64,000 bases of DNA. Origin: Enterovibrio coralii. GTDB taxonomy: Bacteria; Pseudomonadota; Gammaproteobacteria; Enterobacterales; Vibrionaceae. Positions 18,769 to 27,583 of this stretch are shown piece after piece. A program made the translations under genes and the position numbers. The notes beneath the pieces were generated by a model that was given only the letters and a program-made list of their open reading frames with translations, had not been told where the DNA came from and ran no database searches. Within the stretch, counting starts at the first letter, position 1, and every line of letters begins with the position of its first letter. The stretch spans positions 1-64,000 of the forward strand of contig NZ_LNTY01000018.1 of the NCBI RefSeq assembly GCF_001559595.1, written 5' to 3'.

Positions 18769-19302
18769 ATGGGAAAGCATGCCCCTGAGATACCGATTGA
18801 AGTGGACGATGAGACTGGCGTTTGGAGTACAGATGGCTTGCCCATGCTGTATGTGCCGAGACACTTTTTCATCAACAACCACGCGGCAGTCGAAGATGCG
18901 ATAGGCGAGGAAGTCTATGCAGATTTGCTCTACAAAGCGGGCTATAAATCTGCTTATTTTTGGTGTGAGCAGGAAGGGGAAACGCACGGCATCTCGGGTG
19001 CCGAGGTGTTTGACCATTACATGAAACGCCTATCCCAGCGCGGTTGGGGGCAGTTCTTCATTGAGCAGCTAGATGTGGCGCAAGGTACTGCCAAGGTGCG
19101 CCTAGAGAATTCAGCCTTTGTTTATTACTACGGCAAGGTAAACCGCAAGGTGGACTACATGTTCACGGGTTGGTTTGCTGGTGCCATGGATCAAGTCACG
19201 GAAAGTGTAGGTTTCCCAATCAAGACCGTTGCCACCCAGCTGCAAAGCGCATCAGAGGATGGGGTGGAGTTTGGCCTGTTTGAGGTGAAGCCTATCGGGT
19301 AA
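18769..19302 (+). CDS. DUF5943 protein of the dimethylglycine locus
   Basis: A 177-residue soluble protein without recognised catalytic motif. It lies in the same place, between the dipeptidase-like gene and dgcA, as an unnamed gene of the Pseudomonas aeruginosa dgc cluster. Visible features are PMLYVPRHFFINNH near the N-terminus, FWCEQEG with one cysteine, and a C-terminal segment ending LFEVKPIG; the layout resembles small-molecule-sensing V4R-type folds, though that is a guess. It is 25 bp after the preceding stop, so co-transcribed. Confidence 0.7.
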   Translation: MGKHAPEIPIEVDDETGVWSTDGLPMLYVPRHFFINNHAAVEDAIGEEVYADLLYKAGYKSAYFWCEQEGETHGISGAEVFDHYMKRLSQRGWGQFFIEQLDVAQGTAKVRLENSAFVYYYGKVNRKVDYMFTGWFAGAMDQVTESVGFPIKTVATQLQSASEDGVEFGLFEVKPIG

Positions 19303-19365
19303 TGCCAAAAGGAAGCAAAAAGGCTCAGGAAAGAAGTCTGCTTCCATTGCGTATAAGGAAGTGCA

Positions 19366-21425
19366 ATGTCTCAGTTCGATGCGATTTTTCAGCCGCTCGC
19401 GATCAATAAGCTCACGATCCGAAACCGTGTAATTAGCACCGCGCACGCCGAGGTCTATGCGACAGAAAACGGCATGCCCACCGAGCGATATATCAAGTAC
19501 TACGAAGAAAAAGCCAAGGGTGGAATTGGACTCTGTGTATGTGGCGGTTCAAGCCTGTATCCATAGATAGTCCTCAAGGCTGGTGGAAGTCGGTCAACAT
19601 GGCATCGGATGATGTCATTCCACATCTTCAAAACCTCGCGGATGCCATGCATAAGCATGGCGCACACATCATGATTCAGTTGACCCACATGGGACGCCGC
19701 TCTCGTTGGGACGGTGGAAATTGGCCTAGCTTGATGAGCCCGAGTGGTATTCGTGAGCCAGTACACCGTGCGACCTGTAAAACCATCGAACCAGAGGAAA
19801 TTTGGCGCGTGATCGATGACTTTGCCAAGGCAGTGAAGCGTGCGAAAGACGGTGGGTTAGATGGTGTTGAACTGTCCTTTGCGCACCAACATTTAGTGGA
19901 TCAGTTTTGGAGCCCACGGGTGAATCGTCGCACCGATGAGTGGGGCGGAAGCTTTGAAAACCGTATGCGCTTCGGCACCGAGGTATTGAAAGCCGTACGA
20001 GCAGAAGTTGGGCGAGATTATGCAGTCGGCATTCGCATGACTGGCGATGAATTTCATCCCGATGGCCTAGACCATGAAGCGATGAAAGAGATCGCAGCTT
20101 ATTACGACAGCCTTGGCTTGATTGATTTCTTCAGTGTTGTCGGCTCAGGCTGCGACACCCACAACACCTTGGCCAATGTTATTCCCAACATGACTTATCC
20201 CCCAGAGCCTTTTATCCACTTGGCGGCTGGTATCCGAAGTGTGGTGAGCGTGCCTGTCATGCATGCGCAGAACATTAAAGATCCGGTTCAAGCAGCACGC
20301 GCACTGGAAAGCGGGTTGGTCGATTTTGTCGGTATGACAAGGGCGCACATTGCCGATCCGCACCTCATCACCAAAGTGAAGCTGGGGCAGACGGATCAAA
20401 TTCGCCAATGCGTGGGAGCAAACTATTGTATCGATCGCCAGTACCAAGGCATCGATGTGTTATGCGTACAAAATGCCGCGACCTCTCGCGAGTCACACCT
20501 TCCGCATAACATCTCTAAAACTGATGGCCCAATCCGTAAGGTTGTTGTCGTTGGTGGTGGCCCTGGCGGCATGGAAGCCGCGCGCGTATGCGCAGAGCGA
20601 GGGCACAAGGTCACGCTATATGAAAAGGGCAGCGAACTTGGCGGACAAATCTCCTTGGCTGCTCAAGCGCCACAGCGCGAACAAATCGCAGGGATCACAC
20701 GCTGGTTTGATTTAGAACTGCGTCGGTTGGGCGTCAATCTGGTGTTCGATACCGCGGCAGATGAGCAAACGATTCTAAGCGAAAACCCTGACGTCGTTGT
20801 ATTGGCTGTTGGCGGTAAGCCATTTATCAATCAAATGCCTGAATGGGGTGGCGATGACGGCTTGGTGGTGTCTACGTGGGATATTTTGAGTGGTGCAGTT
20901 GAACCGGGCAAGAATGTGGTGATTTATGACACCATCTGTGAGTTTGCTGGTATGTCTGTTGCCGACTTCCTTGCAGCAAAAGGTTCTCTCGTTGAGCTGG
21001 TCACCGATGACATTAAGCCGGGTGTCGCGGTAGGCGGTACAAGTTTCCCTACTTATTACCGCAGCCTCTATGAGCGAGAAGTGATTATGACACCAGACCT
21101 CACACTGGAGCAGGTTTACAGGGAAGGCGACAAAATCATCGCTCGTTTTGAGAACGAATACACTGGCGTTAGAGAAGAACGTGTGGTTGACCAGGTAGTG
21201 GTTGAGAATGGCGTGAGACCGGATGAGGCACTCTATTACGCGCTGAAAGATGGCGCGCGAAACAAAGGGCAGGTCGATATCAATGCGCTCTTTGCCTTTG
21301 AACCGCAACCTGCGTTTTCTGAATCCGGCGACGGTTATCTGCTCTTTAGAATTGGTGATTGCGGCGCGCCAAGAAACATCCATGCAGCCATCTACGATGC
21401 CCTGCGGATATTTAAAGATCTCTAA
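19366..21425 (+). CDS. dgcA: Dimethylglycine demethylase subunit DgcA, one frameshift
   Basis: A flavoprotein of about 686 residues of the trimethylamine dehydrogenase/old yellow enzyme family. The N-terminal TIM barrel (about 1-340) binds FMN, the cysteines of CVGANYC and LCVQN near 350-370 bind a 4Fe-4S cluster, and KVVVVGGGPGGMEAARV (about 390) begins the dinucleotide-binding half. With DgcB it demethylates dimethylglycine to sarcosine. The frame breaks near 19553 between VCGGSS and VSIDSPQGWW; one added base (probably C in a CC run) rejoins them. It is followed 21 bp later by dgcB. Confidence 0.85.
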
Positions 21426-21446
21426 ATGTCTGCGAGGTAGAAGCGC

Positions 21447-23354
21447 ATGTGGTCATCAATCGTCGGCGTGGTTCTTGTCATCGCCATTGTGCTTTTCATT
21501 GTTGGGGCGTTAAAGCGGGTTCGATTGTGGCGGCGGGGCAAATCTAATCCCGTTCCCTTTGTTGCCGCTATATCGTCGATCCCAAGGCGGTATTTGGTCG
21601 ATCTGCATGATGTGGTAGCAAGAGATAAAACCTTCGCCAACACCCATGTGGCAACCGCCGGAGGGTTAGTCGCGTCAGTGATATTGATGCTCGTCGTGTT
21701 TGTCTTTGGCATCGGTAATTTGGTGACGTATTCACTCATGGCACTAACGTTTGCTGGCATGGCTTACGGTGCCATGAAGGTGAAAAAGCGGAGAGACAAC
21801 CCACCGTCCAACCTATCAAAAGGTAACTGGCAAAGACTGCCCTTTTCGCTGCTCGCGTTTGCAAGTTCCGGTTTTATCTTGTCAGTCTTATTATTATTCG
21901 GTGCGCACAGCGAACCTCTGGTGTTGGTCGCTTTGTGTTTGGCAGGCGTGATTTTTGGTCTTGCTGAACTCTTCTTTGGCGTATTCAGTGGCGGGCCGAT
22001 GAAGCATGCGTTTTCGGGCGCGATGCATTTAGGGTTCCACCGTCGACAAGAACGTTTTGGCGGCGGGCGTTCAACCGGATTAAAACCCATTGACCTCAAT
22101 GAACAAACGCTCGGGGTGGAGAAAACCAAAGACTTTTATTGGAATCAACTGTTAGGGTTTGATGCCTGTGTGCAATGTGGTCGCTGCGAAAAGGTGTGTC
22201 CTGCGTTTGCGGCAGGTCAGCCATTGAACCCGAAAAAGCTGATTCAAGATCTGGTCGTCGGCATGGCTGGCGGCACTACCGAAAAGTATGCTGGAAGCCC
22301 TTATCCCGGAAAGCCTGACACGCCCTGTCAGGGCGCACCCGATAAACCTTTGTTTGAAGGGTTGCTTAGTGCTGATACGGTTTGGTCGTGCACAACCTGT
22401 CGCGCATGCGTTGAAGAATGTCCCATGATGATTGAGCACGTTGATGCCATTGTCGACATGCGACGTCACCTAACGTTAGGCAAAGGGCAAACGGCAGGTA
22501 AAGGTGTCCAAGCACTCGACAATCTCATTACCACAGATAATCCAAATGGCTTTTCACCCACTAACCGCGCGAATTGGTCGGTGGATTTAAAGGTCGATCA
22601 GCTTAAAGAAGTGGGTAAAACCGATGTCTTACTTTGGGCGGGCGATGGCGCGTTTGATCTGGCGTATCAACGCACACTGCGCGCCGTGGTTTCGCTACTT
22701 CGCGCGGCGAATGTCGACTTTGCCATTCTTGGCAATGAAGAACTAGACAGTGGCGATTTAGCGCGACGCCTTGGTGACGAAGCTACATTTCAGCGACTCG
22801 CCATTGCCAATGTAAAGACGCTGAACAAGTACCAGTTCAGCTTGATTGTCACGCCCGATCCACATGCCTTCCATGTAATCAAAAATGAGTATCCCGATTT
22901 TGGTGGCAACTATGACGTGATGCATCACACCGAGTATCTCGCAAAGCTTACCGAGCAAGGAAAGCTTGCGTTCAACGAAGGGAAATCTCAGGCCGCAACC
23001 TACCATGACCCTTGTTATCTCGGGCGATATAACGGTGGTTACGACGCGCCTCGTTACCTTCTTAATGCGATGGGTATAGAGGTAAAAGAGATGGAACGTT
23101 CAGGCTATCGCTCGCGGTGTTGTGGCGGCGGTGGCGGTGCGCCAGTCACTGATATTCCCGGTGAAAACCGTATACCTGATATGCGTATGCAAGATGTGAG
23201 AGACGTGAATGCTGAGTTGGTGGCGGTAGCCTGTCCTCAGTGTGCGGTCATGCTGGAAGGGGTTGTAATGCCAAGGCCGGAGGTGAAAGACATCGCAGTC
23301 ATGTTGTTGGAGTCCTTGGCTGAGGACACTCAGTTGGAACAGAAAGTGGGATAG
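21447..23354 (+). CDS. dgcB: Dimethylglycine demethylase subunit DgcB (membrane-anchored iron-sulfur protein)
   Basis: A 635-residue protein with a hydrophobic N-terminal half containing about four to five transmembrane segments (4-24, 70-120, 140-185). Two 4Fe-4S motifs follow, CVQCGRCEKVCP and CTTCRACVEECP, and then a CCG-type domain with CYLGRYNGG and RCCGGGGG as in heterodisulfide reductase subunits. It should carry electrons from DgcA to the ETF or the membrane quinone pool. A ribosome site GAGGTAGAAG precedes the ATG at 21447. Gene order matches Pseudomonas dgcA-dgcB. Confidence 0.88.
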   Translation: MWSSIVGVVLVIAIVLFIVGALKRVRLWRRGKSNPVPFVAAISSIPRRYLVDLHDVVARDKTFANTHVATAGGLVASVILMLVVFVFGIGNLVTYSLMALTFAGMAYGAMKVKKRRDNPPSNLSKGNWQRLPFSLLAFASSGFILSVLLLFGAHSEPLVLVALCLAGVIFGLAELFFGVFSGGPMKHAFSGAMHLGFHRRQERFGGGRSTGLKPIDLNEQTLGVEKTKDFYWNQLLGFDACVQCGRCEKVCPAFAAGQPLNPKKLIQDLVVGMAGGTTEKYAGSPYPGKPDTPCQGAPDKPLFEGLLSADTVWSCTTCRACVEECPMMIEHVDAIVDMRRHLTLGKGQTAGKGVQALDNLITTDNPNGFSPTNRANWSVDLKVDQLKEVGKTDVLLWAGDGAFDLAYQRTLRAVVSLLRAANVDFAILGNEELDSGDLARRLGDEATFQRLAIANVKTLNKYQFSLIVTPDPHAFHVIKNEYPDFGGNYDVMHHTEYLAKLTEQGKLAFNEGKSQAATYHDPCYLGRYNGGYDAPRYLLNAMGIEVKEMERSGYRSRCCGGGGGAPVTDIPGENRIPDMRMQDVRDVNAELVAVACPQCAVMLEGVVMPRPEVKDIAVMLLESLAEDTQLEQKVG

Positions 23355-23363
23355 GGGGCAAAA

Positions 23364-24571
23364 ATGAACGAGATTTTACGGCGAGACCCCCGAAAAGAAC
23401 GCATCGTAAGAAATCGTCTGCATCCGGCGTTTGATGAGGTATCTGCCGCTTCCAATCTGTTGGCGGGCGGGATAAACCGAAAAGATCCGCATCATATTGG
23501 CACTCTCAGTGCTGAAGGCATCAAGCGTATTGATCGCTCTGGTGCCGCCATTGCGAAAGGTATGGCGAAACAAAGCAAGAAAACCGTTTACCGCTTCAGG
23601 CCGTCGAATCACCAGAGGCATATATCGTCGTATTTTCCGATGCAGACTCCGAGAGACTCACCGTTTTGGATAAAGACATGCTGGGGTTGGCGCATCAATT
23701 CGCGAGTGCGAACTCTGTGTCGACGGCGGTCTTGTTTATCTCGCTTTATCCGCGAAGCGATGACTTTTCCGCTGCCGGGGCGAATCGCGTCCTTACCCTC
23801 ATCAATGAAGACTATTCGCCAGAGATGTGGCTTTCTCATCTCTTGGGGATTGAGGAGAGCTTGAATCCAAAACATTGGATTTTTGCCGATGGCACCTTGT
23901 GTGGCAGTGATTTAGCAAGAAGGTTGGCGGTTAAACTCAATGAGCGACCTGTTACGCGCGGAAAATACTATGCAGAAGGCAGGATCAATTGCGGTTCTGG
24001 TGATGTGTCAAAAAGCGTAGAACGCGAGGTTACAAAGATCCTGTTGGTCGAAGAACAAGTGGCCGATCCAATTGCTGGGTTTACGACAGAAGCGGAGCCG
24101 CTTCCATCAATGGAAGAGATGGCGGTGAAGCGAGATATTGACGATCTTGGCCAAGTGGCGGTAGATCCCGCCAATATTCCTCTCGCAGAAACACGCTTTA
24201 TTCTCTCTGCGGGTAACGGTGTCCGTAATTGGGCCTTGTTCCATCAGTGTGCGAAAACACTGGGTGCGACGGAAGGAGCAAGCCGTGTTGCCGTCGATAA
24301 TGGCTACATGCCAAGAGCGACGCAAGTGGGCGCGACAGGCACTTATGTGAATGCCAAAGTATATATCGCCGTAGGTATTTCCGGAGCAATCCAACATCTT
24401 CAGGGCATGACCCACTGTGACACCGTCATTGCGATCAACGCGGATCCTAATTGTGACATGGTGAAGCGGGCGGATCTGAGTGTGATTGCCGATAGCAGCG
24501 ACGTGATGCAGGCTCTGATCAATGTGATGGGTGGCACCAACGCAGAGGAGGCATTTGATGATGTCGGGTAA
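23364..24571 (+). CDS. etfA: Electron transfer flavoprotein alpha subunit of the dgc locus, one frameshift
   Basis: An ETF alpha-type subunit of about 402 residues, longer than housekeeping EtfA because of an N-terminal extension (MNEILRRDPRKER...) characteristic of the dimethylglycine locus. The FAD-binding signature is present near the end (MPRATQVGATGTYVNAKVYIAVGISGAIQHLQGM region). The frame breaks near 23591; one added C restores VYxPLQAVESPEAYIVVFSDADS. It accepts electrons from DgcAB. Its end overlaps the start of etfB by about 14 bases. Confidence 0.85.
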
Positions 24572-25331
24572 TAAAACCTTGGTGCTGGTATCCGAAGGAC
24601 TGCACCCGCTTTCATCTCGTGCAAGGCGCGCCGAAGGCGATGCTAGAGCGCTGGAAATGGCGCTTCAACAAGATGACTCGCTTGAGGTTGTCTTTGCTGG
24701 TGATGCTTCGTCGGCAGCACTCAGAGAATACTTGGGCATGGGACTCAAAAAGCTCAATGTTCTTTCTGTGTCAGACAATGCCGACTATGCAAAGGCTTTG
24801 TCTGTTTACGCAAAGCAAGGTCAATTCTCGGTGATACTTTGCGGTGCAAGAGCCGAACACGGTGAGTCCTCCGGTATGGTGCCTTATATCGTTGGAGAGG
24901 CGGTAGGGGCTGCAATAGTCCCGGAAGTGGTTGGTGTGCTTACGCAATCAGATAGCCACGTTGAAGTGCTACAAGCGTTAGCGGGCGGGCAACGAAGAAA
25001 GCTTCGTGTCAGCTTGCCTGCGGTGCTGATTGCCAGTGCGTCTGCTCCCGCACCAAGGCAAAGTGCTTTTACGGTGGCACGCGATGGAGTCATCAACGTT
25101 TGGGAAGTGAAAGCTGAAACGGATACGGCGAAAGAGAGTTGGCAGTGGCACGCCGCGAAAAAGCGTCCCAAGCGCACCAAAGCAGTGGCTGCCAATGCCT
25201 CGAGTCGAGACCGTTTCCTCGCAGCGACCGCTGCGCAAGCATCGTCAGGCGGCACTGTTCTTAGCAATGTCTCTGCACAAGAGGGGGCAGAGGCAATCAT
25301 TGCTCAGCTCAAAAAAGACGGGGTACTGTAG
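24558..25331 (+). CDS. etfB: Electron transfer flavoprotein beta subunit of the dgc locus
   Basis: A 257-residue ETF beta-type subunit; the region LCGARAEHGESSGMVPYIVGEAVGAAIVPEV corresponds to the adenine nucleotide-binding part of the family. The ATG at 24558 has GAGGAGG six bases upstream and overlaps the end of etfA, showing translational coupling. Together with etfA it forms the electron acceptor dedicated to dimethylglycine demethylation. The C-terminal part from about 195 (KKRPKRTKAVAANAS) is basic and atypical. A perfect 12-bp hairpin overlaps the stop codon. Confidence 0.85.
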   Translation: MMSGNKTLVLVSEGLHPLSSRARRAEGDARALEMALQQDDSLEVVFAGDASSAALREYLGMGLKKLNVLSVSDNADYAKALSVYAKQGQFSVILCGARAEHGESSGMVPYIVGEAVGAAIVPEVVGVLTQSDSHVEVLQALAGGQRRKLRVSLPAVLIASASAPAPRQSAFTVARDGVINVWEVKAETDTAKESWQWHAAKKRPKRTKAVAANASSRDRFLAATAAQASSGGTVLSNVSAQEGAEAIIAQLKKDGVL

Positions 25332-25349
25332 CTTAGTGCTACAGTACCC
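25321..25349 (+). terminator. Hairpin over the etfB stop codon
   Basis: Perfect inverted repeat gggtactgtagc / gctacagtaccc with a 5-base loop; the etfB stop TAG lies inside the left arm. There is no T-tract, so it may stabilise the transcript end rather than terminate. Confidence 0.6.
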
Positions 25350-25365
25350 ACATTGATAAACCGCA

Positions 25366-27110
25366 TTAGTCAGTGACGGTACATTGATATCTCGTGTCTG
25401 TTTCAGTCTTCGTTTTCAAACCATCACCGATACAGAAGGTTGACGTGATAGAGAGCTGACAGCTCGCTTGCCCTTTATCATCCATGGTGATTTTGCCGCT
25501 ATAGGAGTAATTAAGCGGGGTGCCATAAGTGGTGCCATGATAGCAGTAGCTGAGTACAGTTGACGAACCAGAGAACGAGACTTCTTTCAGTGTCTTGGTC
25601 TCTGCAATACCTATATTTCCTTGATACTCAGCCCCATTGTTAGGACCGCCACTGACGCTTTTCTTGCCACCTAGCTCTGAATCCCATGCAAGTGTGCCGC
25701 TGGCTTTGCTGCTACCAGCTGCAATGAAGTAGCTTCGGCTTTATTACAACGAATACCTAAGTAAGACCAGAAGCCACTCTTGCCCGCATAGGCGTAAAGA
25801 GTATTTTTTCCACCACAGGTAAAGGAAGACTCATCGTTGTCGTTGATGGTCGCCGTGCCTGACTTGAGATCAGTTTTGTCATCTTTGATCCAAGCATCGA
25901 GTGAAAATGTCTCGTTGTTTTCGTCATCACTGTCATCTGTCGTCGGAACGACAACTTGTATGTCATCTTCACCCGGCGGAATGGTCACTTTCACGCCAGA
26001 GTCGTTCAGCGTGATATCTTCGCTGCTGCTCCCGTATTTCACTTTCACGTTGGTACTGTAATCGCTGCCTGCCGTGGCGGTACCATTCTTCAACGCCAAA
26101 ATGACTTCTTTGCTGGCTTTCAACTCCTTGTCAAAGTTGACCGTGAAGGTGGCGTCTTGGCCTTCCGTTACTGTGTCACCCGATACACCCGTCACCTCGA
26201 CAATAGTTTCGCTTGGGAAAACCGTCGAGTCATAGCAATTATGTGTCTCTTGCGTATTGGTCGCCATCGCACTGATGCGGTTTGGGAACAAGCCGACTGA
26301 GACTTTTTCGCCGGTGGTTGGGTTCAGGCGCCATAGCCAAGTAGTATTAACATTACCGGTGACGTTCTGGTTTTTCGCTGCCACAAGAATTTGGTTGTTT
26401 TGATCCAGCGTCGCCGCGGTAACAAAATCGATAAAGTGGAAGGCAGGGAATTTCACCGACACCGGATTGGTGGACGTGTCCAGTTCGTACGTGCGGTTGT
26501 TAGTAATGAACAGCAGTTTGTTGTTGTAAAAAACAAAGTCGCCCCAACTCGTAAAGCCGCCAGCCTTGATGCCGTTGTCAAAATCGCCGAGCACTGTGGT
26601 TGAACCGTCGGATGTGTTGATGGTGAACACGCTGTTTTGATCGGAGGCGACAAGTGAGTTGGATGACGGATCAAACGCCATTCGATAGACGTTTTTACCG
26701 ACGTTTCCTACAACCACATTCTGGTTTGAGCTGTGATCATAGTAGGCAAGCTGATTGGTAAAGCTTTTCGAGGCGTGAAAGTCTAGGCTCTTGAACTCTT
26801 CACTGGTGACATCAGCTTCCAAGCCTTCAACATGGTAGGCTTCGGGTCTTGGTACGCTCACATAGTAGGTACGGTTGTTGACTTTGTCGTACGCCATGGC
26901 TGATGAGCTGAAAAGTGATTTGGATTCTTTTACTGCCCGCTCTTTTCCGACGTAAACACCAGTGAGCTTTTTGTCTTCTTGCAGATCAATCAAAAAACCG
27001 ACGTGACCTCGTCCTGCATTCATCGAATACACATTCCCGATGCAATTCGCATAAGCCCCAGCGGATGTAACAGATGCAAGAATGAAACTGGCGAGTATCC
27101 GTTTTTTCAT
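25366..27110 (-). CDS. Secreted propeller-like/Calx-beta protein, paralogue A, one frameshift
   Basis: A secreted protein of about 581 residues. It has a signal peptide (1-21, AYA|NC), a conserved N-terminal domain (22-310) with repeated strand-rich units that looks like a beta-propeller (SMNAGRGHVGFLIDLQ, YDKVNNRTYYVSVPRP, VYRMAFDPSSNSLVASDQ, GGFTSWGDFVFYNN), a Calx-beta domain (about 312-420, EGQDATFTVNFDKEL to NNETFSLDAWIKDD), and a cysteine-containing C-terminal domain (FWSYLGIRC ... CYHGTTYGTPLNYSYSGKI). The frame breaks near 25727; one added base gives EATFIAAGSS and extends the protein to the stop at 25366. It is nearly identical to paralogue B over the first 400 residues. Function unknown; calcium binding is expected for Calx-beta. 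Confidence 0.75.
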
Positions 27111-27182
27111 AAAACTTTCCTTTATTTATGTCCTTGGGTTTGAAGCTTCAGAGAGCTTAAATCCGTCAAAAAAAGGAAGTGA

Positions 27183-27198
27183 GTCTCGTCAATGAGAC
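27183..27198 (-). promoter_or_regulatory. Conserved inverted repeat upstream of paralogue A
   Basis: GTCTCATTGACGAGAC on the minus strand, 72 bp before the start codon. The same type of element stands upstream of all four propeller/Calx-beta paralogues, so a shared regulator site is proposed. Confidence 0.6.
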
Positions 27199-27544
27199 AT
27201 GGTTTATATTAGTGCATTCTTACTTTCTTAAATTAAGCCTTATTGTTGAATTAGTAAGACTTTCACGATGGGAGGACATTCTGTATAGCAGATGTAACCT
27301 AGGTTGATTCTCATATGTAAGAACCTCTGAAAATTAGAAGCTTAGAAATCCAGACGGAAGATGTATTTGTGGAGACAGGTTAAATAGACATGTCTTTGCT
27401 ATAGGTCTTGCAAATCATGCGATTGGTGTTTGCATGAGTAGGTGTGGGGCTTTGTCTGACATGGCAGAGTGAAAGGCACTGATAGCCATTTAGCTAATCA
27501 TTGCTCAGGTTTGGAAAGACAGCGTCACTTGATTTCAAAGATTT

Positions 27545-27571
27545 GCTCCCTCGTTTAGCGAGGGAGCATTT
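27545..27571. terminator. Hairpin between paralogue B and its downstream region
   Basis: Stem gctccctcg / cgagggagc with a tttag loop, 17 bp past the stop of paralogue B. The T-run (ATTTTTG) follows on the plus strand; on the minus strand only a short AAA follows, so the orientation of termination is uncertain. Confidence 0.6.
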
Positions 27572-27583
27572 TTGTCGTGGTGA

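Larger units (their letters stand above)
27111..27583. other. Intergenic region between paralogues A and B
   Basis: The first 170 bp resemble the region upstream of paralogue B and hold the paralogue A promoter and palindrome. The remainder (27280-27540) has no coding frame with a ribosome site. It ends in a hairpin whose T-tract lies on the plus strand, which leaves room for a plus-strand small RNA. Confidence 0.45.
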
